Positions 53,928 through 61,480 of a stretch of 64,000 nucleotides of DNA are shown in pieces. A model generated the notes under the pieces. That model made no database searches. It was not told the origin of the DNA and saw nothing but the letters and a program-made list of their open reading frames with translations. This DNA is from Acidobacteriota bacterium (lineage in GTDB: Bacteria; Acidobacteriota; Vicinamibacteria; Vicinamibacterales; CAVVIG01). The DNA is taken from contig JADZED010000081.1 in assembly GCA_020850715.1 (NCBI GenBank), positions 1 to 64,000 on the forward strand, in the 5' to 3' direction. The stretch's first letter is position 1. Every line of letters begins with the position of its first letter. Position numbers and translations under genes: made by a program.

Positions 53928-54562
53928 GCGGGCGCGACCGCGAGACGCGCGAGCGCCTGCTCCGCGCGGCCGAGCGGCTGTTCGCCGAGCGCGGCTTCCG
54001 GAGGGTCACCGTGCGCGACATCTGCCGCCGGGCGCGCGCGAACGTCGCCGCGGTCAACTACCATTTCGGCAGCAAGCTGGGACTGTACCGCGAGGTGCTC
54101 CAGTATGCGAGCGACGCGCTGCGGGCGACCACCGACGAGGCGCGGCGGGCCGGCGAGGGCTGCGCCGCCGACGAGCAGCTCCGTCGCTTCGTGCACGTGT
54201 ACCTGCGGCGCCTGCTCGCGGGCGGCGCCAACGGCTGGATCCACCGGCTGATCAACCAGGAGATGGCGGACCCGACCCCCGCGCTCGACACGCTCGTCGA
54301 ACAGGCGCTCCGGCCGAGAATCGAATACCTGTCCCGCGTCGTCGCGGCGCTGCTGGATTGCCCGCCGGAAGATCCCCGCGTGCGGCGGTCGGTGGCGAGC
54401 CTGCAGGCGCAGTCGGTCGCCTACCTGCCCAATCCGCTGGCCGCGCGCCTCGGCATGCGGGCGACAACCAGCCCGGCGGCGATCGACGAGGTCGCGCGCC
54501 ACATCGCCGAGTTCTCGCTGGCCGGCATCCGGGCGATCGGTGCGCTGCCACCGCGCCCCTGA
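53924..54562 (+). CDS. TetR/AcrR family regulator, CecR-like
   Basis: A 212-residue repressor. The N-terminal helix-turn-helix is clear: TRERLLRAAERLFAERGF, then TVRDICRRARANVAAVNYHFGSKLGLYREVL. The C-terminal region (about 90-205, with HRLINQEMADPTPALDTLVEQ and SLQAQSVAYLPNPLAARLG) matches the CecR/CerR-type (DUF1956) ligand domain. The GTG start overlaps the permease stop. It is the last gene of the efflux operon and probably binds the palindrome at 50749-50773, closing an autoregulatory loop. Confidence 0.9.
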   Translation: MSGRDRETRERLLRAAERLFAERGFRRVTVRDICRRARANVAAVNYHFGSKLGLYREVLQYASDALRATTDEARRAGEGCAADEQLRRFVHVYLRRLLAGGANGWIHRLINQEMADPTPALDTLVEQALRPRIEYLSRVVAALLDCPPEDPRVRRSVASLQAQSVAYLPNPLAARLGMRATTSPAAIDEVARHIAEFSLAGIRAIGALPPRP

Positions 54563-54608
54563 GCCACGCCCCCTGGGTGCCGAGCCTGCCGCCCCGCCCG
54601 CCCAACCG

Positions 54609-55178
54609 TCACGGCGGCGAATGCCTGCGGAACAGCTTCTCCAGCGCGGCCTCCGCCGCGAGATCTTCTTTCAGCGCCAACAGCGGACGCAGCTCTTCCC
54701 GGATCTGCGCCCGATCAAGGGCGCGGCCTTGACGAACGAGGATGCCTTCGATGTCCAGCCGGTCCCGCGGGCGATCGGCGAAGGCCTTGAGCACGACGAG
54801 ATCTTCGGCAGAGCAGGTGCTCAGGACGACATCCGGGGCGAACGCGCAATCCGTCGAGCGCCCGATGACGCGCTCCTCGAAGGGAAGGGCCGCGAGCGAG
54901 ATGTCGAGAGGAATGCCCTCGGCCGACTCGACCAGCAGCACACGGCGATCGAGCGCGAATTGACGGGCATCAGCGCGTCGGGCCCGGAATTGCTCGAGGA
55001 CGCGATCCGCGAACGCGGCCTCGCCGCCGAAGCCGGTGAGCAGGACGATATCCACATCGCGCGTCTGACGCGGTTCTCCCCAGCGTTGGACGGCCAATCC
55101 TAAGATGATCGACGCTTGTCAGCCTCGAGCGTCCGCAAAGCGCTGGAAAGCCGCGGCGGCCGAAAGAAGCGCGTTCAC
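54609..55178 (-). pseudogene. Nucleotidyltransferase (AbiEii/DUF1814-like), interrupted by in-frame TGA
   Basis: The reading frame starts with a GTG at 55178 (overlapping the upstream gene as GTGA), runs VNALLSAAAAFQRFADARG and then meets TGA at 55121-55119. The same frame continues at once with family sequence, LGLAVQRWGEPRQTRDVDIVLLTGF, to 54609. The G-G/S plus D-x-D pattern (here RDVDIVLL) marks the nucleotidyltransferase fold. In relatives I recall, a tryptophan occupies the stop position, so TGG to TGA is likely. A TTG restart at 55097 would give a 162-residue protein lacking the first helix. A sequencing error is also possible. Confidence 0.65.
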
Positions 55179-55399
55179 CGCCGCCGCCGATGGAAGATCT
55201 CCTGCTGCGCGACCAGACCGGACCAGTGCCGTCGGGTGGAGGGCAGCGGCACCATGAGCGCCGCCGCGATCAACGTGTCGGCCGCTTCGAGCGCGCGGGC
55301 GTGATCGAGCGACGCCAGCTCGTGCCAGCGCTGCTCCTCGAGGAGGCGCCCGGTCTCGGCCCATTGCTTCACGTACGCGGCTTCGGCTTCGCGCGTCAT
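55175..55399 (-). CDS. Small protein partner of the nucleotidyltransferase gene
   Basis: A 74-residue helical protein (AYVKQWAETGRLLEEQRWHELASLDHARALEAADTLIAAALM and WSGLVAQQEIFHRRRR) of unknown function. Its stop overlaps the GTG of the nucleotidyltransferase frame as GTGA, so the two form a coupled pair; such two-gene cassettes are often mobile and some nucleotidyltransferases of this class are toxins. A toxin-antitoxin role is speculation here, and the partner is broken. Confidence 0.6.
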   Translation of the reverse strand: MTREAEAAYVKQWAETGRLLEEQRWHELASLDHARALEAADTLIAAALMVPLPSTRRHWSGLVAQQEIFHRRRR

Positions 55400-55577
55400 G
55401 GCCGTGGAGGATAGCGCGCGCCCTCGATGCCGTCCAACGGGCCGGATGGTCGGCGCCCGCGTCGGCCGGACCGGCGGGCCGGCGGCCTCTCAGAGCGGAG
55501 CGGCCGTGGGCCGCGGCGGGTCGGCATGCCGTTCCAGACGTCGAGGTTGCGCCGCGCGCCCCTCGTGCTCGCGGCGC

Positions 55578-55606
55578 TTGCGAGCGGATCGGCGGCTCAC
55601 TATAGT
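55578..55606 (+). promoter_or_regulatory. Promoter of the cytochrome-cupredoxin operon
   Basis: TTGCGA (55578-55583), a 17-bp spacer and TATAGT (55601-55606). The GTG start at 55615 lies 8 bp after the -10, so transcription should begin at the start codon, giving a leaderless message. Confidence 0.6.
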
Positions 55607-55614
55607 TGGGGTCG

Positions 55615-56670
55615 GTGACGCCCCGGGCCATCGTTCCGGTGATCGCCATCCTCTCGTTCGCCTCCGCCGCGCGGGCGCAGGTCTCGGGGTCCGCCGGCGA
55701 GCTCTTCACCCGGTTGTGCGTCCGGTGCCATGCCGAGGACGGCACCGGCAAGGTGGCCGTGCCGACCGTGAAGACCGAGCCGATGGACTTCACCGACTGC
55801 AGGATCGCGACACCCGAGCCCGACGCCGACTGGGCGCTCGTCGTCGCGAAGGGCGGACCGGCAGCGGGGCTGTCCTCCGAGATGCCGGCGTTCGGTGACG
55901 CGCTGAGCGCAGAGCAGATCGCCGGGCTGGTGAGCATCCTGCGCGGCTACTGCAAGGAGCGGGGCTGGCCGCACGGCAACCTCAACTTCCCCCGTCCGGT
56001 GTTCACCGAGAAGGCGTTCCCGGAAAACGAGGTGGTCGTCCTGCCGGCGCTCTCGCACGGCGCCGATCGAGGCGCCGGCTTTCGCCTGCGCAGCGTCTAC
56101 GAGAAGCGCGTGGGCCGGCGCGCCCACTGGGAGGCAGGATTGCCGCTGGAGAGCCCGGCCCGCGCCGAACGGGAACTCGGCGTCGGCGACATCTCCCTCG
56201 CCGCGAAGTACGTGATCGTGGACGATGCCGCGCGGACTGCCATCGTCACCGGCGGGTTCGAAGTGGCGTTCCCGACCGGCAGCGAACAACGCGGGCTCGG
56301 GAGCGGCACGACGGTGTTCGAGCCGTACGCCGCGGCCGGGACGATTGCCCGCAACACCTACCTGCAGGCGCAGATCAAGCTCGAACTGCCGGCGCGTGAC
56401 ACCTGGGACGATCGCGAGCTCGTGTACAACTTCTATGCCGGGCGAGACCTTGCAGCCCGGCCGGACGGCTGGACGGTCGGCGTCGAGCTGAACGGCGCGA
56501 ACCGCGCGCTCGCTTTCACGCCCCAGATTCGCAAGGGCCTGACGCGCACCGGCGCGCTCGCGGCCTCCGGCGGCGTGCGCGTTCCGCTGACCTCTCGCGA
56601 CACGCAGCAGGTCCGGTGGGTCGGCTACCTCCTGTGGGAGTACCTGGATCCGGTCAGATCCCGCCCATGA
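55615..56670 (+). CDS. Exported c-type cytochrome with beta-rich C-terminal domain
   Basis: A 351-residue protein with a Sec signal peptide (AIVPVIAILSFASAARAQ). The class I cytochrome c domain (about 25-115) has one haem motif CVRCH and a candidate axial methionine in SSEMPAFGD. The remaining 235 residues are strand-rich (for example GFRLRSVYEKRVGRRAHWEAGLPLES and TWTVGV-type segments), like an outer-membrane or porin-type barrel; this is inferred from pattern only. GTG at 55615 was chosen over a TTG at 55606, which falls within the -10 box. It is coupled to a cupredoxin-like gene by an ATGA overlap. Confidence 0.8.
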   Translation: MTPRAIVPVIAILSFASAARAQVSGSAGELFTRLCVRCHAEDGTGKVAVPTVKTEPMDFTDCRIATPEPDADWALVVAKGGPAAGLSSEMPAFGDALSAEQIAGLVSILRGYCKERGWPHGNLNFPRPVFTEKAFPENEVVVLPALSHGADRGAGFRLRSVYEKRVGRRAHWEAGLPLESPARAERELGVGDISLAAKYVIVDDAARTAIVTGGFEVAFPTGSEQRGLGSGTTVFEPYAAAGTIARNTYLQAQIKLELPARDTWDDRELVYNFYAGRDLAARPDGWTVGVELNGANRALAFTPQIRKGLTRTGALAASGGVRVPLTSRDTQQVRWVGYLLWEYLDPVRSRP

Positions 56671-57371
56671 CGACGAACCTGAACCCTCGCCTCGTGCTCC
56701 TCGGCGGCGGCCTCGCGGCCGCGGTCCTCCTCACCACGTCATCGATCGCTGGCCAGTCGGGCGGATCGATTACCGGGATCGTCCGGATCGATTCGTCCGG
56801 GAGCCTGCCGCCGCTCGAAACCACCGTCGATCGGAAAGTGTGCGGCGATGCGATACCGGATGAATCGCTCCTGGTGTCGGGCGGCGGGCTGGCCAACGCC
56901 GTCGTGACCGTCGCGGGCGTGAAGGCGCCAGCGGCGCAGGGCGGCGCTCCGATGCTCGTCAACAAGGGCTGCCGGTTCGTGCCGCACGTGCAGATCGCGA
57001 AGGTGGGGTCGACGCTGCAGATCTCGAGCGAGGACGAGACGCTCCACACGAGCCATGGGTACGCCGCCGATCAGCGGTCGCTCTTCAACGTGGCGATCCC
57101 GATGCCGGGCATCACGATCTCCCGCCCCATCGACAGACCCGGCGTCATCCGGCTGACGTGCGACACCCATCCCTGGATGACGGCGTGGATTCTCGCGACG
57201 ACCGATCGTGCGGCCGTCAGCGGCGCGGGCGGCGAGTTCGAGCTGACCGACGTGCCCCCGGGCACCTACGAGCTGCGCGCCTGGCACGCGCGCGCGCAGG
57301 CGCCTCCACAGCAGGTGACGGTGACGGCCGGCGCGGCGGTGTCGATCGTCTTCCAGGCGACGGCGAAGTAG
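56667..57371 (+). CDS. Exported cupredoxin-like protein with carboxypeptidase-regulatory-like domain
   Basis: A 234-residue exported protein (signal LVLLGGGLAAAVLLTTSSIAG). The middle is a blue-copper fold: histidines in ETLHTSHGY and the C-x2-H-x2-M-type ligand loop RLTCDTHPWMTAW. The last 40 residues (GEFELTDVPPGTYELRAWHARAQAPPQQVTV) form a carboxypeptidase-regulatory-like Ig fold. It resembles proteins annotated as methylamine utilisation proteins. Coupled to the cytochrome c gene, it probably passes electrons to or from it, or helps in copper handling; the partner oxidase is not visible. Confidence 0.78.
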   Translation: MTTNLNPRLVLLGGGLAAAVLLTTSSIAGQSGGSITGIVRIDSSGSLPPLETTVDRKVCGDAIPDESLLVSGGGLANAVVTVAGVKAPAAQGGAPMLVNKGCRFVPHVQIAKVGSTLQISSEDETLHTSHGYAADQRSLFNVAIPMPGITISRPIDRPGVIRLTCDTHPWMTAWILATTDRAAVSGAGGEFELTDVPPGTYELRAWHARAQAPPQQVTVTAGAAVSIVFQATAK

Positions 57372-57614
57372 CGGGCAGATCGAAGGGCGATGATGACATC
57401 GCGGGGGCCGGGCGCACGGCCGTGAGAGTCGCGATCACGAAGGACCGCTACGGAGCCGCAGGGGCGGCCTGGCGCTGGGGGCGACCTCGACGTGGCTCGG
57501 CGGCCGCCGGTGCGGCTGTGGTCGCAGAGCGATCGAGGTCTTGCCGGGCCGGAGCCTGCGGGCGACCGCGGCTCCGAGCCGCCCGCCCCGGTCCGGACGC
57601 CTGCATCCCGGCCA

Positions 57615-58787
57615 TCACCGCACGATATCGGAGTCGGCGTCCCGGACGCTCTCGGCGATGTCGGCGAGCTGGACCCGGAAGTTGCCGGCGTTGGTCGCGT
57701 AGACCAGCGCCGTCTGGAAGTCGATGACGCCTCCGCGCACCAGCTTCTCGAGCTCGCCGTCGAAGTGCTGCATCCCCTCGAGCTCGCCCTGCTTCATCGC
57801 GTCCAGCAGCGTCTTCCCCTCGCTGCCTCCCGCCTCGAGGTACTCGCGCGTGCGCAGCGTCGCCCTTAGGATTTCGAGGACGGCGGTGCGGCCGCCTTCC
57901 CGCCTGGGCACCAGCCGCTGCGAGATGAAGTAGCGGAACGAGGCGGCGAGCCGGACGCGGATGCCCTGCTGGTCGCCCGCCTCGAAGCTGCCGATGATGC
58001 GCTCGACCGTCTTGGACGCGTCGATGGTGTGCAGCGTCGAGAACACGAGGTGTCCGGTCTCGGCGGCGGTCAGCGCGATCTCGATCGTCTCGCGATCGCG
58101 CATCTCGCCCACCAGGATGACCTTCGGCGCCTGCCGCAGCGCGGCGCGCAGCGCGAGCGAGAAGGTCGGCGTGTCGCTGTGCAGCTCGCGCTGATGGACG
58201 GTCGCCTTCTTGTGCAGGTGCAGGAACTCGATCGGATCCTCGATGGTGAGAATGTGCTCGGCGCGCGTCTCGTTGATCAGATCGATGATGGCCGCCAGCG
58301 TCGACGACTTGCCCGAGCCGGTCGGGCCGGTGACCAGCACGATGCCGTTCTTGAGCGAAGCGAGGTCGGCGAGCTGGGGCGGCAGGTTCAGGTCGGCGAG
58401 CGTCGGGATCCGGTTTGCGATGACGCGCATCACGACCGCGAACGTACCGCGCTGCCGGAACACGTTCACGCGGAAGCGCGCGCGGTTCGGCAGCGAGTAC
58501 GACAGATCGCACGCCCCCTGCTCCTTCAGCGTGCGGAGCGCGTGCTCGTTGGCGCCGATGAGATCGCGGGCGACCCGCGCGGTGTCCTCCGCGCCCATCA
58601 TCGGGAGCTGCGGCACCTCGACCGCCACCAGCGCGCCGTGCGCCTCGACCTGCGGCGGCCGGCCGGGCGAGAAGATCAGATCGCTGATCCCGGCGCCCGA
58701 GTCCATCATCGCGCCGATCAGGTCCGGCGTGCCGATCTTCGGCGCCGGACCGGCCGGCGCATGGTCAGCCCCTCCGGTGGTCGTCAC
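57615..58787 (-). CDS. pilT: Type IV pilus retraction ATPase PilT-like
   Basis: A 390-residue secretion-type ATPase that depolymerises type IV pili, driving twitching motility and DNA uptake. Walker A GPTGSGKS is at residues 154-161, followed by the Asp-box TIEDPIEFLH, Walker B LRQAPKVILVGEMRD and the His-box TGHLVFSTLHT. The N-terminal PAS-like domain is present. It stands alone, without other pil genes, which is common for pilT. PilT and PilU cannot be told apart with certainty. Confidence 0.92.
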   Translation of the reverse strand: MTTTGGADHAPAGPAPKIGTPDLIGAMMDSGAGISDLIFSPGRPPQVEAHGALVAVEVPQLPMMGAEDTARVARDLIGANEHALRTLKEQGACDLSYSLPNRARFRVNVFRQRGTFAVVMRVIANRIPTLADLNLPPQLADLASLKNGIVLVTGPTGSGKSSTLAAIIDLINETRAEHILTIEDPIEFLHLHKKATVHQRELHSDTPTFSLALRAALRQAPKVILVGEMRDRETIEIALTAAETGHLVFSTLHTIDASKTVERIIGSFEAGDQQGIRVRLAASFRYFISQRLVPRREGGRTAVLEILRATLRTREYLEAGGSEGKTLLDAMKQGELEGMQHFDGELEKLVRGGVIDFQTALVYATNAGNFRVQLADIAESVRDADSDIVR

Positions 58788-58854
58788 GGGGGATGTATCG
58801 GCCGGTCGCGCGCGGGCCGTTACACCGCGGACGCGGCGTCCGTCCGATCGCCGC

Positions 58855-60366
58855 TCACCCGATCTTCACGTTGATCTGCTTGATCTGCGTGAACGATTCG
58901 AGCGCGCCCTCGAGCGAGAACTCCCGGCCGATCCCGCTCGCCTTGTAGCCGCCGTACGACTGGCCGACGACCTGCCCGCCGCCCTGGTTGATCTGGACCC
59001 AGCCGGAATCTATCCGGTGCGCCGTGTCGAGCGCGTCGTTGATGTTCCGCGTCCAGACGTAGGCGGCGAGGCCGTAGTGCGAATCGTTGGCCATGGCGAT
59101 CGCCTCTTCCCGCGTGCGCCATGGGATGGCGACGAGCACCGGGCCGAAGATCTCCTCGCGCGCGATGCGCCAGGCGTTGTCGACGCCTGCAAAGACGGTC
59201 GGGCCCATGTAGAAGCCGTCGAGCCCCGCCGGCGCCAGCGCGCTGCCGTCGAGCGCGAGGCGCACGCCGCGCTGCGCCTTGCCGTCGGCCACGTACTCGA
59301 GCACGGCGTCGTACTGCTTCTGGCTGATGATCGAGCCCATGTCGGTCGCCTCGTCGAGCGGATCGCCGAGCCTCAGCGCGCGCGCCTTCTCGACCACCGC
59401 CGCGACCACGCGGTCGTACACGTCGGCGTGCACGAGCAGGCGCGAACCGGCCGTGCACGACTGGCCCTGCCGCGTGAAGCGCATGGCGAGCAGGATGCCG
59501 TCCACGGTCGCGTCGATCCGATCGGGCGCCGCCGCGTCCGGAAACACGATGTTCGGGCTCTTGCCGCCCAGCTCGAGCGAGAGGTGCGCGAGCCGCCGGC
59601 CCGCGATGGCCGCGACGTGCCGGCCGACCTCGGTCGACCCGGTGAACGACACCTTGTCGACGCCGGGGTGCGAGACCAGCGCCTCGCCGACCTCCTCGCC
59701 GTAACCGGTGACGACGTTCAGGACGCCCGGCGGCAGGTGATCGGAGGCAATCGCCGCCAGCTCCAGGATCGTCAGCGGCGCGTCCTCCGCCGCCTTCAGG
59801 ATGAGCGTGTTGCCCGCGGCGAGCGCAGCAGGCATCTTCATGCCGGCGATGTTGAGCGGCGAGTTCCACGGCAGGATGCCGGCGACGACGCCCAGCGGCT
59901 CCCGCCGCGTGTACTGGAGCTGATCGTCGCCGGCCGGCAGCACCGTGCCCTTGAACTCGCCGGCAACGCCGGCGAAGTAGCGGAACAGCGCGACGAGCGC
60001 CTGCGACTCGGGCCGCGCCTGCGTGCGCAGCGCGTTGCCGGTGTCGAGCGCGGTGAGGCGCGCCAGCTCTTCCGCACGCGCCTCGAGCGCGTCGGCGATG
60101 CGCAGGAGCGCCCGCTGGCGCTCCTTGAAGTGCAGCGCCCGCCAGCCCGGCAGCGCCGCGCGCGCCGCCGCGACGGCGCGGTCGGCGTCCTCGGCGCTCC
60201 CGCGCGGCACCCGCGCGAGCACGGTGCCGCGCCGCCCCGGCGATTCGATCTCGGTCCAGGCTCCGGACGCGGACGCGACCCATGCCCCGCCGATCAGCAT
60301 TCGCCGTTCGGGAATCGCGGTGCCCCCCGCCTCTCTTCGACTAGAATCAGCCAGTTCGTTCTTCAT
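58855..60366 (-). CDS. NAD(P)-dependent aldehyde dehydrogenase
   Basis: A 503-residue ALDH-superfamily enzyme. The Rossmann motif is FTGSTEVGRH (from residue 241), the general base Glu265 is in LELGGKSPN, and the catalytic Cys304 is in GQSCTAGSRL; IFGPVLVAIPW and NDSHYGLAAYVWTRN are also typical. The ATG at 60366 follows a good ribosome-binding site (AGAGG); a later ATG at 60300 is possible. It is divergent from a formyltetrahydrofolate hydrolase-type gene, only 12 bp away. Together the two match the outer domains of the ALDH1L1 enzyme, which suggests an aldehyde substrate from one-carbon metabolism; other aldehydes are possible. Confidence 0.88.
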   Translation of the reverse strand: MKNELADSSRREAGGTAIPERRMLIGGAWVASASGAWTEIESPGRRGTVLARVPRGSAEDADRAVAAARAALPGWRALHFKERQRALLRIADALEARAEELARLTALDTGNALRTQARPESQALVALFRYFAGVAGEFKGTVLPAGDDQLQYTRREPLGVVAGILPWNSPLNIAGMKMPAALAAGNTLILKAAEDAPLTILELAAIASDHLPPGVLNVVTGYGEEVGEALVSHPGVDKVSFTGSTEVGRHVAAIAGRRLAHLSLELGGKSPNIVFPDAAAPDRIDATVDGILLAMRFTRQGQSCTAGSRLLVHADVYDRVVAAVVEKARALRLGDPLDEATDMGSIISQKQYDAVLEYVADGKAQRGVRLALDGSALAPAGLDGFYMGPTVFAGVDNAWRIAREEIFGPVLVAIPWRTREEAIAMANDSHYGLAAYVWTRNINDALDTAHRIDSGWVQINQGGGQVVGQSYGGYKASGIGREFSLEGALESFTQIKQINVKIG

Positions 60367-60381
60367 CGAGGGCCTCTCATG
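60342..60381. promoter_or_regulatory. Divergent start region with shared palindromic ribosome-binding sites
   Basis: The two start codons, minus 60366 and plus 60379, are 12 bp apart. The spacer CGAGGGCCTCTC gives each gene a Shine-Dalgarno-like sequence 6 bp before its ATG: GAGGG on the plus strand, AGAGG on the minus strand. A TAGAAT box (60342-60347) inside the 5' end of the minus gene may be the plus-strand -10, so the two 5' ends overlap as antisense transcripts. Confidence 0.6.
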
Positions 60382-61329
60382 CGGATCGCAATCGTCGGAC
60401 AGCAGGCGTTCGGCAAGAGTGTACTCGAAGCGTTCCTCGCGCGCGGCGACGATGTCGCGGGCGTGTTCTGCGCGCCGGACAAGCCGGGCGCGAAGGCCGA
60501 CCCGCTGCGCACGGCCGCCGACGAGGCCGGCGTCGGGGTCTTCCAGCTCCCGTCGCTCAAGGGCGCAGCCGCCGAAGAGGCGCTGAGGGGCCTCGCCGTC
60601 GATCTCGGCGTGATGGCCTACGTGCTGCAGTTCGCGCCGCAGGGTTTCGTGAACATCCCCTCGCACGGCACCATTCAATATCACCCGTCGCTGCTGCCGA
60701 AGTACCGCGGCCCTTCGTCGATCAACTGGCCGATCATTCGAGGTGAAACGGAAACCGGGCTCACCATCTTCCGCCCGACCGACGGCCTCGACGAAGGCCC
60801 GATCATCCTGCAGAAGACGACGGCGATCGGCCCGGACGACACGCTCGGCAGCGTGTACTTCGACCGCCTGTATCCGATGGGCGTGTCGGCCATGCTCGAA
60901 GCCGCCGATCTCGTCGTCGGCGGCCGGCACGAGGAGACGGTGCAGGACGAACGGCTGGCGAGCTACGAGGGCTGGTGCCGCGATCCGGAAGCCGGCATCA
61001 ACTGGCACGCGCACGTCACCGAGGTCCACAACCTGATTCGCGGTTGCGACCCCGCTCCGGGCGCGTGGGCGCTCATCGCCGGCAGGAAGGTCCGCCTCTA
61101 CGAGGCGAGGAAGCATCTGGCGCGGCGTTTCTCGGACGTCGCCGGCAGGACCGGCGAGATCGTGGCGATCGGCGAGTCGGGCATCCAGATCGCGCTGCAG
61201 GGCGGGCGCCTGGAGATCGGCAAGGCGCGCATCGACGGATCGAAGGACAAGCTCACCGGCGCCGCATTCGCCGCCGCGGTCGGCCTCGCCGTCGGATCGC
61301 GCGTCGTCGGCGAGCCGGCACCGGCGTAG
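60379..61329 (+). CDS. 10-formyltetrahydrofolate hydrolase/formyltransferase domain protein (ALDH1L1 N-terminal-like)
   Basis: A 316-residue formyltransferase-fold protein. The sequence follows the N-terminal hydrolase domain of 10-formyltetrahydrofolate dehydrogenase more closely than methionyl-tRNA formyltransferase: MRIAIVGQQAFGKSVLEAFL, APDKPGAKADPL, IQYHPSLLPKYRGPSSINW and PTDGLDEGPIILQK. The catalytic His102 and Asp138 have the same 36-residue spacing as His106 and Asp142 of ALDH1L1. The C-terminal part (from about 200) has KINW-like and HNLIRGCDPAPGAWA segments and a small barrel. No carrier (ACP-like) domain is present. It is divergent from the aldehyde dehydrogenase gene. Confidence 0.8.
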   Translation: MRIAIVGQQAFGKSVLEAFLARGDDVAGVFCAPDKPGAKADPLRTAADEAGVGVFQLPSLKGAAAEEALRGLAVDLGVMAYVLQFAPQGFVNIPSHGTIQYHPSLLPKYRGPSSINWPIIRGETETGLTIFRPTDGLDEGPIILQKTTAIGPDDTLGSVYFDRLYPMGVSAMLEAADLVVGGRHEETVQDERLASYEGWCRDPEAGINWHAHVTEVHNLIRGCDPAPGAWALIAGRKVRLYEARKHLARRFSDVAGRTGEIVAIGESGIQIALQGGRLEIGKARIDGSKDKLTGAAFAAAVGLAVGSRVVGEPAPA

Positions 61330-61347
61330 CGCACCGGCCCCATCGCA

Positions 61348-61363
61348 GGAGGCGCAGGCCTCC
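61348..61363 (+). terminator. GC-rich hairpin after the formyltransferase gene
   Basis: GGAGGC-GCAG-GCCTCC, a 6-bp perfect stem, lies 18 bp after the stop codon. There is no U tract, so termination is uncertain. Confidence 0.3.
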
Positions 61364-61480
61364 GGACCGGCGCCGGGGAGAAGGCGTTCATGCCTGCCGC
61401 GGAACGGTTCTGCGCACACGTATCCGCCGGCGCGGCCGCCGATTTGCAGGAGGACCGTGGCGTGTCATGATGGCCCGAAC

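Noticed and set aside
54609-55399. Calling the pair a toxin-antitoxin system
   Set aside because: The nucleotidyltransferase fold alone does not prove toxicity, the small partner matches no antitoxin family I know, and the larger gene is interrupted.
57372-57614. Terminator between the cupredoxin and pilT genes
   Set aside because: A small stem (GCGGCT-CCG-AGCCGC, 57568-57582) is present but has no U tract and is weak for such GC-rich DNA.
60379-61329. Methionyl-tRNA formyltransferase (fmt)
   Set aside because: The sequence follows the ALDH1L1 hydrolase domain more closely, no def gene is adjacent, and it pairs with an aldehyde dehydrogenase.
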